From Agapanthus africanus (Eukaryota; Streptophyta; Magnoliopsida; Asparagales; Amaryllidaceae): a stretch of 64,000 bases of DNA. How positions within the stretch are numbered: position 1 is the stretch's first letter; each line of letters opens with the position of its first letter. Where the stretch lies: positions 410,224,248-410,288,247 of the forward strand of contig CM057347.1 of NCBI GenBank assembly GCA_030015575.1, in the 5' to 3' direction. Both the position numbers and the translations under genes were made by a program. Of the stretch, positions 8,822 to 19,590 are shown piece by piece. Below the pieces are notes generated by a model that saw only the letters and a program-made list of their open reading frames with translations, ran no database searches and was not told the origin of the DNA.

Positions 8822-9490
8822 CTACTTGGAAGGAAGCGTCTTGCATAGCTCTAGCAATTGTTCGCGCGCCTCCTTCCACGCTTTCTCCTGATCGGCCACC
8901 ACCGTCAGTTCTGCCTCCACTCGAGCCCGCTGCTGCAAGAAAGATGCAAGCTGCTCCCCAACGGCCTGATGAGCAGCTTCAAGGCCTGGGGTGTCACGCT
9001 CGGCGACATCAAACTTTCGCTTCAAGTTTAGCCCATGAGAGATGCGTTCCAGGAGGCCCTTAAAGATAGCCTTCACTTGGGCAGCATTCGCCTCAACCTC
9101 AGCACACAGACGAGCCGTCTCGCTCGAGGTCTTTCGGTATTCCCTCAGCCTTAAAGCCTCTTCTTGTTCCAAGTGGTGAACGTAAGAAGCGCTTTGCTCG
9201 ATCCACGCTGCTCTTTGATTGCTTGCGGCTAAGATCTCGGGAGCAGGGCGCATAGACTCCAGTTGATGTAGGCGAACCTTGATCTCCCTGCAGTGGTTAA
9301 CCCAAGACGCGATGATGCCCTCGTGATGGAAATTTACGAGTATCACCAGCATCGGGTTAACCGCCGTAGCGAAATCTGCAGCAGACGTAGGAGTCACGAC
9401 GTCGAGTTCCTCGATATAGTCGCTCAACATATGCAGACTGTTCGCGGCGCCTTTCGAGGACGGACTTCTCAGGAAAAGACCTGTCGGCAT
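8822..9490 (-). CDS. aORF-A C-terminal region (helical, coiled-coil-like)
   Basis: 222 codons rich in Glu, Ala, Arg, Leu and Gln with heptad-like spacing; it ends RARVEAELTVVADQEKAWKE then LLELCKTLPSK. Copy B ends with the closely similar TQVEAELAAVADREKGLSGA and LADLLKTPPP at 35293-35499, so the C-terminus is a conserved feature rather than a chance ORF. A coiled-coil dimerisation region is the likeliest reading. Confidence 0.6.
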   Translation of the reverse strand: MPTGLFLRSPSSKGAANSLHMLSDYIEELDVVTPTSAADFATAVNPMLVILVNFHHEGIIASWVNHCREIKVRLHQLESMRPAPEILAASNQRAAWIEQSASYVHHLEQEEALRLREYRKTSSETARLCAEVEANAAQVKAIFKGLLERISHGLNLKRKFDVAERDTPGLEAAHQAVGEQLASFLQQRARVEAELTVVADQEKAWKEAREQLLELCKTLPSK

Positions 9491-12400
9491 TGTGATGCGA
9501 GGCTCGAAGGGCGCCGAGACCGGAACGACAGCTGAAAAAACAAGATACGATCAGATAACGGTTCAAGAAATATGAAAAAGTCATTGATGAGATAGTCTAC
9601 TATACCAGCTGCAGCAGGTGGCAAGGCCGGAGGGGTCGGTGGCGCGACTGATCTTTCGTCTCCTCCTTCAATTTGTAGCACTGCAATCAAGACAAGGGAA
9701 AATTAGAAATAATTCCATTACTAAAAAAAAGACATCAGTTGGAAATTATATTCACCAGCACCACCAGAGGGAGAAGCGAGCTCAGATGGGAAGGAGAAGT
9801 GTGGGAGCAACACCTGATAAAGATGGTCAAAAAGCACTCCTGAAAAAGACACAACAATACGACTTTAGCACATAAATTATGCATCTGAAAAATAAGACTC
9901 ATAAGTTGCAAACCCATACCTTCCAACATCTTCGACGGTACGAGAGAGGGCTGAGAGGTGACCACCGCCAAGGCAGTAGTTGACGGCTCTCCTTCAAGTA
10001 ATGGAGCATCGGCACTGGCCGCACCTGCGTTAAAAAACAAGGGTAAACCTGTCAGGAGAGATTGCAAGATAAAAAAAGGGGACGGTAATCCGAAATTTAC
10101 CTGATGAGCCTCCAGCCGAGACGGAGGCATCTCCCTCCTCAATCGACATAAGTCCACCACCCGTGGCCTCATCCCCAGACTCCACGGGGCCGTCGTCGTG
10201 CTCGCGAGGCCAGGAGACGGCGGAGGGCCATAGGCGGGGAGAGCTATGACCAGAGCATTGCCAGACTTCTGAGAAAGAGCGGTCGTCTCGTCCTCAGGAA
10301 TCATGTCCACCTCACCCGCTACTCCCTCGGGCTCAGCAGTCACGGTTGTCTCGTCCACCGTCGCCACGAGGTTATCGGTCTCAGACGCTCCGTCGGCTGC
10401 TACCTCGGGCTCGGCATCAACCACTTGCTCAGGCATAGTGGACGTAACTATTTCGTCAGCCACTAGCTCGGGCCCACCAATCCCGGTTGTGTCATCCGCC
10501 ATCGGCTCGGCTTCGACCAATACCTCTCCCTCTAGCCCCTCAGGTTCGACGGTCTCCGCCTCCCCCTCGGTTGGACTTGGCCCTGCAGGACAGAATATAT
10601 AAGAACCGACAGCTTCATAATTCTTACAACAAAATTCTGAAAGGAATATTACCTGAGGTGGACTTATCGTTAGCCTCCCTATTGGCGCGCACCGCCTGTC
10701 TATGAGCTATAGACAAGGCGACCGGGGGCTCTTCTGACGAAGTATCGGCACGAGGGACGGTGCTTGGGTCCGCTCCAATGGCCAAGGTAGCCCTGCGTGC
10801 CTTCGCTTCGCGCCTCAACCGCTTCCTCTCCTCCCGGGCTGTCGCTATGGACCTTTTCGACGCTTCCTTCATCAAGGCGTCGTCGTCCTCGTTCAGAGAT
10901 GCCTCCAGAGCCTTTAAGGCATCTCTCATCGGCTCTTCAAGACGGGCCTCTCATGGTAGCCCCAAGGAGGCAGAAACACCGGCGGCTGGCCCGGGAAGAG
11001 TCTCAGCGTCACCTGGCGGGATCGGCATTGAGGTTCCTGCGATAAAAAGGGAGAGGTTAGATCGACCATAACACAAGAAAAATGAAAACTTGATGAATTG
11101 AAACTTACTAAGGCCTAAGAACGCTCTAAGGCGTTCCTCCTCTTGAAAAGTCTTGAGGGAAGCGGCAATGGCTTCTTCAATGGTGATGCCTGTTGGAAGA
11201 AAAGAAAGAAAAAACGTTAGTCAAAGGCAATAATAAAGATATGATGCAATAAAAAATGCGACTAGTGATTACCTGATTGCGCAAGCTTAACTAGCCACGC
11301 GTCACGCCTCGCCAACCGCTCTGAAGCTTCGATGGCGGCCTCCAAGTCCGTGTCATCCGGCGGCATGACTAATCCCCTGTTAGTCCCATATTCACTCAGG
11401 CCCTCACCATAGGGAGTGTGGGGTTCCTGACCGAACGCGACATCCGCAGTGAAGAGCGACTTCTTTTTCTTCTTCTTCCCACCAACCCTAGATGCACCCG
11501 GGATCGACTTGCGCTTTGTAGACACCTTGGGGCGGCGGGTCCCGATGTCCGCACCCACACCAGACTCCGGCGAGGCTACAACCACTGTCTCCACTGGAGC
11601 ACAGGGCGCTGGTGGTGCATCCGCAATATCGGGAAGCGGCAATCCGCGTGGAGGACTCTGCGCACGTGGTGGTCCTGCTCTAGCATCTTTAAGAGGAGGA
11701 ACTACCGGGGTCCTTGGCACTAAAGGAGCGTTGCGGTCACTACCTGGAGGCACACCCTTACGGTCGACCAGCAATCGCTTTTCCTCCTTTATGACGGCTC
11801 CCGTCGAATGACTGTACCATTCTGTATATACCTTAAGGAGTCGTGGGGCGCAAGCCGGCTCACTGATAAAGAAGTGGGAGCCCGTATTCAGACGCATGAA
11901 GTGATGCAGCGCGCTCTCCATCCCTTCATCAGTAGCAGCAGGTTCCGAAAGGAAAGCCTCCAGTGGTACCCCTTGATTGTAGCTTAGTTGTTGGGTGAAA
12001 CGATGCGGGTTGTATCTCATGAAAATCGCCGCACCGTTCTTCCTGAACACCAAGAAGCCCGGTCTGATAGAATATAAGTGGAGGGTCTCCCGGGCCGTCA
12101 AAACTGAGGCTCCATCTTTGAAAGTGTCTTACAATGGCCGCACTGCAGTGGTAGATGCCTTTCCAATAGTCAACACTTTGTTGGAGAAAGACACCCCGTC
12201 TCCAACGGTATGGAGGCGAAGGAGTAAACCCCTGGCATTCCATGGCGATGGAGTCACAATTGATGCGCCAATCAACTGTATGATGCGAGGGAAACTGCAA
12301 CTGTCATAGAACAAGGGCCTTTAGTGCATGCCGAAGACACCTGATGTGTGTAGCTCGAGCCATGATACGAAGTAGTGCATCGGGAAGATCACGTGCAGCA

Positions 12401-13607
12401 CCCTAGGCTCATTAGCATCCGCCGCTCGACTGAGGCCATGGTACAAGTGTGCCAAGCCGGCGATCCCAACGGCCACTTTTACCCCGATGGTCATCCGGTG
12501 AGCTGGGTAAAAGACAGAGGGCCGCATATGGCGAGAATGCATCGGGAGCGCAAACCAACTCAGCCATGTCCTAAGAAATCCTAAGAAGAAGGCCTCCTCG
12601 TCCATCCCAGAGGCTGCAACTCCCGCGAAGGACATGGTCGGGGAGTTAGGAAGGAAAAAACCCTATTGGTCTATTTCCTTCGCCGGTAGGTTATCCAAAC
12701 CTAGACCGAAAGGGTCATCAAGGGTAGCAAACTTGGCAGCTTCCGCTGAGAGGACGCTTGGGTGAAGTAACCGAGCGATGAAATCCTCAAAGCTAACTCC
12801 ACGACTCCCACGTTCGATGAAAAGGGCCTCATAGATGTTCAACACTTTGATCAAACTTGGGAATTGGTGTTGAACAGCATTCTCCGGAGTGAGGCCCCTT
12901 ACCACCGGCTTAGCACCGAAGACATACTCGTCTGTCGGAAGCAACTCCTCATAGTGCTCCCCTATAACCGGTAAACCGGAGACCTCTGTGAATTCCTCCA
13001 GAGAAATTGACACTTCCCGGTCCATTGCGAGGAAAGTGTGAGTAGGAATGTTCCACTGCTCCAAGAAAGCCTTGAACCACCAGGTGGGAAGCGTGGGATA
13101 CTGGAAGAGGGAGACGTAAACCGCAGTGTACAATCCTAACCTTATCAACTGCGACTTCTTCGCCGACAGGATATACCGAGCCCACGGCAGATAGCCGATC
13201 GGGTGGCGGGGGATCAAACCTATGTTATATGATTGCCCCCAAGGTCGCACCTTGCCTTAACAGATACGGCGTCCCAGGATATCCAAAACCATAGGACGCT
13301 GAACCGGAATTGCATCTATGGCAGGATGAAGAAAGCCCTTCGAGGTCCAATCAACCATCTCTACGGCATACTGCACCGGGGGTGGGCTGGCATAATGAAT
13401 CGCCGTAATGGGTTCTGACGGTACTGCGCATGTGAAACTCCGTCGACCCGTGATAATCTGATTGTACCATGACCCCCAAAGGTGGAGACTCTTATATTCT
13501 GGGTCGTGGTCCCTGATCATGGCTAGAACTTCGCGGTCCAAGGGCGCTTCAGGAAACCCTTTCTCCGAACGAGCGAACGGGAATGAAGTATCGAGAGACA
13601 TGGTCAC
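8822..13607 (-). CDS. antisense extra ORF (aORF) of Tat element A, multi-block, plant-mobile-domain-like
   Basis: Seven open blocks follow one another on the - strand: 13257-13607, 12663-13250, 12321-12635, 11262-12101, 10624-10929, 9735-10520 and 8822-9490. Short gaps between several of them have GT/AG-like borders (seen on the + strand as TTACCTG and CTGCA), so an intron-bearing antisense gene is likely. The N-terminal blocks resemble the plant mobile domain; the middle is Pro/Ala-rich and acidic with a basic patch; the last block is helical and probably coiled-coil. Extra antisense ORFs at this place are reported for Tat elements; their role is unknown. A second copy (35293-47821) matches block by block. 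How the blocks are spliced is inference. Confidence 0.72.
11262..12101 (-). CDS. aORF-A middle region
   Basis: 280 codons. The first ~110 residues (HLYSIRPGFLVFRKNGAAIF, MRYNPHRFTQQ, GVPLEAFLSEPAA, LHHFMRLNTGSHFFISEP) match copy B at 45798-46811 closely. A Pro-rich stretch, a Lys-rich patch (GGKKKKKKSLF) that could serve as a nuclear signal, and an acidic helical end (DTDLEAAIEASERLARRDA) follow; this last part is also conserved in copy B at 45519-45794. I recognise no enzyme domain. Confidence 0.6.
   Translation of the reverse strand: MTARETLHLYSIRPGFLVFRKNGAAIFMRYNPHRFTQQLSYNQGVPLEAFLSEPAATDEGMESALHHFMRLNTGSHFFISEPACAPRLLKVYTEWYSHSTGAVIKEEKRLLVDRKGVPPGSDRNAPLVPRTPVVPPLKDARAGPPRAQSPPRGLPLPDIADAPPAPCAPVETVVVASPESGVGADIGTRRPKVSTKRKSIPGASRVGGKKKKKKSLFTADVAFGQEPHTPYGEGLSEYGTNRGLVMPPDDTDLEAAIEASERLARRDAWLVKLAQSGNH
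12663..13607 (-). CDS. aORF-A N-terminal region (plant-mobile-domain-like)
   Basis: Reads HLWGSWYNQIITGRRSF near the start of 13257-13607 and, in 12663-13250, LPTWWFKAFLEQWNIP, SLEEFTEVSGLPVIGEHYEE and LTPENAVQHQFPSLIKVLNI. Trp-rich, all-helical segments of this kind with an FTEVSGLPV core occur in the plant mobile domain of host MAIN-type proteins and in TE-encoded relatives. Copy B has the same motifs with mostly conservative changes. The start at 13607 (MTMSLDTSFPF) is the first ATG of the block and lies just inside the AT-rich tract before the LTR. Confidence 0.65.
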
Positions 13608-13778
13608 TGCAAAGGAACAAAATTAGCCGTTAGTGTTGCAATTCCAACGCTTGGCATATAAAATTTTTAATTAATTAATTAATTAAATTAAAGATTAATT
13701 AAAATTAAAATTAAAATTAATTACACCACACAGCAGTGCAGTGGGTAGGAGACCAAAGGGGGACCCACAAAATCTGGA
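13608..13778 (+). other. AT-rich tract and polypurine tract before the Tat A LTR
   Basis: TTAATTAA-type simple repeat (about 13665-13730) followed by ACCAAAGGGGGA (13752-13763), a purine-rich tract suited to prime plus-strand DNA. The corresponding place in copy B has a similar tract (47920-47937). The LTR probably starts at TGACAATACT (13779), or slightly earlier. Confidence 0.55.
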
Positions 13779-14629
13779 TGACAATACTCAGTTAATAAGA
13801 CAACCCCATCATTGGATGAGATTGTCAGTTAAATCTCAAGAGAACACTCTCATTAATAATAAAAAAATCTCTAGAGACAAGGAGAAAATCTTCTCTTTCA
13901 GAGCAAAGCTCTGTCACAGAATGACACTTGTCAAACTCTGGTCTCAGGGAAATAAAACTCCTTAAAAGAGCTTAGCTCTGTAAGAATGATAAAAAATCCA
14001 TGAAAGAAAAAAATTAATTAATTCTTAAATATTAAAGTTCTGGGATCTTAAAGATCCATATAAAAAAAACTCTTAAGAGTTCATCATCAGAAAATCAAAA
14101 GATCTATATTCTGTCAATGAGCAAAGCTCTGTTCATGGATTAAGAAACCCTGAAACAAATTCTTGAGAGCAAAGCTCTGTTTATGAAACCCCAAAGGGGA
14201 TTTCTTTAGATCAAAAGATCAATGAGAGCAAGGCTCTGTTGGTTAAGATTGATTTAAATTAAATTAATTTAAAATTAATTTTACCTAAAATTTTCTAACT
14301 TTAGAAATGAGAGCAAAGCTCTAGAGTCTGGAAACAAGAGCAAAGCTCTGAAGTTCTTAAGCAAGAGCAAAGCTCTGAAAATCAAAATCTTGGAAAATGG
14401 TGAAGATTTTCTAAGGGCCAGGGGTCCTATTTATAAGGCGCTTGCGCCCCTTCAGATTCTGAGTTGATCCAACAGCTAGGATTTTGCCACCGCTGCACTC
14501 ACGTGCGCGCCACATGAGCGCAACGGTGGGGGGGCATTTGTTTCCCCCAATCAGAGCAAAGCTCTGTTTGAATTTCAAAATTCAAAATTCGAATCAACGC
14601 TTCAAATTCTTTGCGCTGCGCGCAACGCG

Positions 14630-14935
14630 CCACGTGTCAAAAGCTGATACACCAGCGCAGCGCCCGAGGTAGCGCGCCCAATCAGAGCAAGACTCTATTT
14701 AAAACAAAATAAAAGGAAGCAACGCTTCAGTTGCGCAAGCGCTGCGCTGCGCGACACGTTTCAGCGCAGTTGTGCAAGTGCTGCGCTGCGCGACACGTGT
14801 CAGCGCAAACGCAGTTGCGCTGCGCGACACGTGTCAGTGCAGTTGCGCTGCGCTGTGCGCTGCGCGACACGTGTCAGCGCAGTTGCGCAAGCACAGTTGT
14901 GCTGCGCTCTGCGCTGCTTGACACGTGTCACGCGC
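14630..14935 (+). promoter_or_regulatory. G-box / ABRE-like palindrome cluster in Tat A U3
   Basis: CACGTGTC-type sites occur at about 14631, 14793, 14826, 14866 and 14920, mostly as the 10-bp palindrome GACACGTGTC inside GCGC-rich tandem units of about 35-60 bp. A variant is at about 14755; further copies lie downstream of the TATA box near 15519, 15605 and 15659. CACGTG cores are bound by plant bZIP and bHLH factors. They lie about 180-480 bp upstream of the TATA box. Regulation by such factors is inference. Confidence 0.55.
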
Positions 14936-15112
14936 TGGGGCGTTTGCGCCTAACAGAATTAAATTCTAGTAAGATTTTTCTGTTCTTGTTAAAACAAGAA
15001 GATTGCTTTCTGTAAAACAGAAGCCCTTGGATCAAAGATCCAACGGTGGGGAAAATTCCCCAAATCACTCAGAGAAAAATCTCTTTAACAAATTTAACAA
15101 ATTTATGGGCAC

Positions 15113-15120
15113 TATATAAA
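15113..15120 (+). promoter_or_regulatory. TATA box of the Tat A LTR
   Basis: TATATAAA in an otherwise GC-poor context, followed by GGCCCCTAGACCCC about 10 bases on. The copy-B LTR has TATATAAA with the same downstream layout at 49314-49321. Confidence 0.65.
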
Positions 15121-16179
15121 GGCCCCTAGACCCCAATTCAAATCATCAACATTTGTGAGAGATTGAGAACCTCAAAACAGAGAGAACTCTGCAGAATTTT
15201 CAAGAAAAAGATTTAAAAAAAACCTTCACAAAATAGAAAAATTTCTTCTAATAAATCATTGATTTAAGAACAAGATCAATGATCTTTAAATAATAATAAG
15301 TGCTTTGCACTTTTTTATGAACCACTGGTTCTCTGAAAATAAGAAAAACTTGTTTTCTTTGATCTAAATTGGATCAAGAAATCAAACAGTGCCTTGCACT
15401 TTTTTATGAACCATTGGTTCTGGAATCTTAAAGATTCTCAAGTTATTGAAATAGTGCTTTGCACTTGCAAAAACTGCACTGTTGCGCTCCTGGGTTGGCG
15501 CAAGCCACCAGAGAGCGCCACGTGTCAGCATCTGAACCACTTGCGCTATGCGCTTTTAAAATAGAGTCTTACTCTCTGAAATTGGCGCAACTCACCAGAG
15601 CGCGCCACGTGTCAGCAGCGCAAGCGCAGCGCACTGACGCAGCGCACTGCGCTTGCGAGACACGTATCATCACCACAAGCATTTGCGCTCATTGATTGGC
15701 GCAAAGCGCCTGACAAATGCAATGCATTGTTTACTAAAGGGCCAGGCCAAAATAAATTGCAACGCAATAAAAGGGCAGAGCCCAAATAAAATTGATGCTC
15801 TGCATCTTTTATAAAAGGGCAGAGCCCAAACAAAAATAAAATGCAATAAAATGGCAGTGCCCAAATAAAATCGATGCTCTGCATCATTTATAAATGGGCA
15901 GAGCCCAAACATAATAAATAATGCAATGCATTATTTAAAAAGGGGCAAAGCCCTAACACAGGCCTAATAGGCCAAATGCAAATAAAAGCGTCGAACATTT
16001 TTCAACTGGACTTAGCCCAATTATGGCCGTAAGTCCTCAAATTAAATTGACTGAGCACAGCTGCTCTCTTAAATCAATTTACATCCGGTTCGAGGGTACA
16101 TCTCTGAACTCCTTTGACTCCTATTGTTGTAATCCTTCAACGACGTCAGAGAGGTGACGGGTCCCGAAAACCACATATC

Positions 16180-17045
16180 AACACGGACTGTGGAGTCCTT
16201 AAACTCATGGACTTATGCGTTCTTAAACCAAAACACGGACTGTGGGGTCCTTAAACCCACGGACTTATGCGTCCTTAAACTATCTATGGACCAGCATGTC
16301 CCTAAACTGGAATATATACCACCATGTCCCTAAACTGGAATATGGACCCCCGTGTCCCTAAATTGGCAATGGACCGCAATGTCCTTAAACTACCTATGGA
16401 CCACTACGTCCCTAAACTGGAACAATAGAGCCCCCAAATGCTCTTTTGTCGGATCTAAACGATCCCGTTTAAGTTGATCTTAGCCTCAAATATGGCTAAT
16501 GTATCCTTAAACATTCAAACAGATCCCGTTAAGTTGATCTTAGTCTCAAATTGGACTAACGTATCCTTAACGAATGTTTAAGTTGATCTTAGTCTCAATT
16601 TGGCTAACGCATCCTTAAACTAAAACACCAAACCCAAATCTAAGTAAATACGGATTTGGACTAATCCACGTCCTACGGGCGACGACATACTTAGTCTTCG
16701 TATACAATCCACGGGTATCCACAGACAAAACAAACACACACGACACGAAGTGAAATTCTGGAGAAGGAGAAAGTGGCTACCGCGATGCGGTAGCGTAATT
16801 AACTGCAGGGGCTTGCGCCTGCAGGGAAGAGCGCCCCCACAATCAAAAACCCCTCAAACGAGGGTGAATCTGACGAAGTCTGCTACATCGGCCGCATCCG
16901 TCTAAACCTCCGATACACGGTGCCATAAATCAACTTGGCATCTTCGGAGAGGTAGACGGATAAAACCAAATAGTATCTGCCCCGAATCTCATGTAGGACG
17001 TCCAAGTCTTGGCCGCCGTTCGGAGGGGAACAGAACACTCTGATA
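16180..17045. repeat. segment X copy 1: micro-hairpins plus conserved 60-codon ORF (- strand)
   Basis: Homologous, in opposite orientation, to 59787-60508. The left part (16190-16430) has tandem GGACC-N5-GTCC-CTAAAC micro-hairpins like those after the Tat A integrase. The middle has further hairpins: GCTACCGC/GCGGTAGC (16776-16794), CTGCAGG/CCTGCAG (16803-16824) and CCCTC/GAGGG (16851-16864). The right part holds a - strand ORF ending at 16883 (RRFRRMRPM, then stop) that ends at the same place in the second copy. The micro-hairpins and the TATACAATCCACGGG motif (16701) tie it to Tat 3' regions; it may be the upstream part of copy B. Confidence 0.6.
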
Positions 17046-17065
17046 GAACCCTGAACAAATACCAA
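16883..17065 (-). CDS. short conserved ORF in segment X (function unknown)
   Basis: 60 codons, ending EIRGRYYLVLSVYLSEDAK then LIYGTVYRRFRRMRPM. The inverted copy (59787-59941) ends EIRGRCYLVLSVHLSEDAK then FIYGTMYRRFRRMRPM with the same stop position. I do not recognise the family. It may be the tail of a larger antisense or captured coding region. The N-terminal boundary is uncertain because homology between the copies starts only near SPPNGG. Confidence 0.35.
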   Translation of the reverse strand: MVFVQGSIRVFCSPPNGGQDLDVLHEIRGRYYLVLSVYLSEDAKLIYGTVYRRFRRMRPM

Positions 17066-17975
17066 TGAGTACTATGCTACACAAGCACGTAAATATATGT
17101 TACACCACACCTCATTGGTACTGCCATGTCACTGTAGAGCCATTTTGTTATATATGTGTTAAATATAAATAGGTTGTTATACCGTAGAACACTTGCACAA
17201 ATACTAATGATTGCCATGTTGCACGAGTACAGACGTGTATGCTACACTACACATAATTAGTAGTGCCATAACACAGTAGAATTGAGATCATTATGCCTAT
17301 GTGATATAGTTACGTAGTCTTTCTTTATTCCTGTTATAAATTACGAATATTAGTACTATAGATGTTGTATTTGATTCTTATGGATTTTCTGGATATTTTA
17401 CTCCTGATGATATATATCGGTGGTATGGGACACTGTTATATATGTATATATATAATATATCATCAATATAATCTATGCAAGTATTCTTATTCCTTACTTG
17501 ATATTTTTGATATGACGAGTTAAACGTCCATCATGAGTTTTGTGTTTTTCTGATTTTATTCCGAACCGAGTTGGGGGTCATACGGTTGCGGATTTACAAG
17601 TTATTCAGACTGAGTCGGTGGGCATACAGTTGGATACATGGTGGACCCGGTCGAGACCCAGGGGCAGGATAGCCGCATTTTAGGCAGGGAGCCTAACGAG
17701 AATACTCGATTCCTGAGATAGAGATGAGCACGACAGATATTCAGGGAATACTGACCGGGGTTCGATGGGCACGGCGGATATCCAGGGGATACCGACCGGG
17801 CCAGGGATATCGGGTGGCGATCATCTGTTGAGATGGTGTCGATGTATCTGCATTTACGTGTCGATACTGGACATCCATTTATATTGATATGATTTCTATC
17901 ATGAGGTACACATTTAGATTTCAGTTATTGTAGTCGACCAGGACTGATCCAGGGGACAGTACCTATATATATCTA

Positions 17976-18016
<41 letters not shown>

Positions 18017-18756
18017 TACTTGGGATTGCATGACAGATAATGTTGTATTATCATACACATGTATATCATATTATATTAGTACAGATTACGGTAATACTAT
18101 ACTTATGACCTAGGTATCGTCATGCATTTCGATTTCTACCTTTAGATGTACTTTTATTCACTGAGTCGACAACTCATCCCCGTTGTGCCACATTTCTTAC
18201 AGGTTTCGCCGCTTGGATTATCAGCGGCTTGGGCACACATTCTTTTCGATGATTGATTGGTAAGTGGGTTATTATTGTATCTTACTCACTCTTGATTATT
18301 CATATGCTCTTGTATCTAGTGGAAATTCTATCAACTTAGAAATATTATATTGTGAACTTAGAAGCGGTATATTGTGAACTTAGAAACAAGACTTAGAAAT
18401 TTTGAGGTCGCACTCTTTGGAGTCGACTTCTGATTTAGATGGTTGGTTGCTCCGTCGTTTGGACGTAGAGACTAGCTCCCGTTGGGATGCTATTTTATTA
18501 TTATGTTGTATCGGGTTTTACAAAAATGCAAAGGAGGTGATGTCAAGTTTCAAAACGTCATAGATGTTTTTCAAACATATTTAGTTAAACTTAAAAGTTA
18601 TTTTAAACTGACTTCATTGGATGACTATTTTAAACCTCATCTCCAATTATTTCAAAAAGGGTTTAGATTCCGGGTTTTCGGCTTACTTGGATCGCGTCGA
18701 TGTCTGTAGATGTCACGTGATTTAAATGCCGGTCACGTGCCACATTTGGGTCGTGA
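17060..18756 (+). repeat. decayed chromovirus-type LTR fragment
   Basis: No gene seen. The region ends with an LTR-like string (TCACTGAGTCGACAACTCATC, ACAGGTTTCGCCGC, and finally TTTGGGTCGTGA at the junction), typical of the 3' part of plant chromovirus LTRs. It also has a TA microsatellite (17970-18013) and a near-duplicate of about 50 bp around 17725-17800. From 18757 the Tat B sequence resumes. I could not fix the left boundary or a target duplication. The + strand ORF 18482-18709 is not recognised. Confidence 0.45.
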
Positions 18757-18865
18757 AAAAAAATGAAACTTCTGTCTTGCAGGCGAGTCCACATCGACCC
18801 CTGTATACAATCCATGGGCGCAAATGAAAAAGAGAACCACATTTTCCCACCAGGATCCATTATAA

Positions 18866-19590
18866 GGAGAGCCAGGTCTCGACGGCAACATCTATAACTT
18901 AGAGATCAACAACGGCGTTTCTCCTCACTCCAGCAGGATGCAGATGTAATATCAACAACCGACCCCAGGGTCAAAACAACGGAGCCATAGCAAAGTCCCT
19001 AGTTCCAAGCCTCGACGGTTCACCAACAATCTAGAGACAACCTCGACATTCGTCGCAATATGGTAGACACAATATCAACAAACGAAGCAAAGGAAGATCC
19101 CTAGCTTCAGGGTCTCGACGGCAACATGTGCAGCCTAGAGATCAACAATGGCGTTCCTTCTCACTCCAGCAGGATGCAGATGCAACGTCAACAACCGACC
19201 CCAGGGTAAAAACGACGGAGCCATGGCAAAGTCTCTAGTTCTAAGTCTCGACGGTTCACCAACAACCTAGAGATAATCTCGACATTCGTCACAATATAGC
19301 AGATACAATGTCAAAAAACGAAGCAAAGGAAGATCCCTAGCTTCAGGGTCTCGACGGCAACATCTACAGCCTGGAGATCAACAATGGCGTTCCTTCTCAC
19401 TCCAACAGGATGCAGATGCGACGTCAATGACCGACCCCAGGGTCAAAACAGCGGAGCCATGGCAAAGTCCCTAATTCCAAGACTCGACGGTTCACAGACA
19501 ACCTAGAGACAACCTTGACATTCGTCACAATATTGCAGAAACAATGTCAACAAACGAAGCAAAGGAAGATCCCTAGCTTCGGGGTCTTGA
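18866..19590 (+). repeat. 236-bp tandem repeat in the Tat B 3' region
   Basis: About three units; CTAGCTTC recurs at 19101, 19337 and 19573, exactly 236 bases apart. The unit resembles the single stretch 7620-7760 of element A (GGTCTCGACGGCAACAT..., TCTCGACGGTTCAC...CAACCTAGAGA). Confidence 0.88.

Larger units (their letters stand above)
1..16150 (+). mobile_element. Tat-lineage Ty3/gypsy LTR retrotransposon, copy A (5' part outside window)
   Basis: Order on the + strand: end of gag, protease, reverse transcriptase, RNase H, integrase, a long non-coding 3' region with tandem repeats, a large ORF on the opposite strand, a purine tract and an LTR. The order gypsy pol, tandem-repeat 3' region, antisense ORF, LTR is known from the plant Tat group (Ogre/Retand/Grande/RIRE2 type). 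The spacer-rich protease ORF and the IDNGSSVNLL-type protease site also fit Tat. The 5' LTR and most of gag lie upstream of base 1, so age cannot be taken from an LTR pair. Pol is open over long blocks with roughly two breaks, so the copy looks fairly young but not whole. The right-hand LTR end is uncertain (about 16130-16180). Confidence 0.88.
13779..16150 (+). repeat. LTR of Tat element A (right end approximate)
   Basis: It follows the purine tract and contains a TATA box at 15113. Landmarks shared with the copy-B LTR (47953-49503) are repeated AGAGC-NNN-GCTCT palindromes, GGATC-type inverted repeats and the same relative TATA position. The U3 part has a tandem array of GCGC-rich units with GACACGTGTC palindromes (14730-14935). 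The 3' part is built from short hairpins such as GGGC-AGA-GCCC and GATGC-TCT-GCATC. Small + strand ORFs (14484, 14731, 15459) are low-complexity by-products. Confidence 0.7.

Noticed and set aside
10303-11811. Several + strand ORFs of 80-120 codons (Ser/Thr/Pro-rich)
   Set aside because: Shadows of the - strand antisense ORF, whose blocks are conserved in a second copy; the + strand frames are not.
17060-18756. Complete solo LTR with target duplication
   Set aside because: The right end resembles a chromovirus LTR end, but no matching TG start or flanking duplication could be found.
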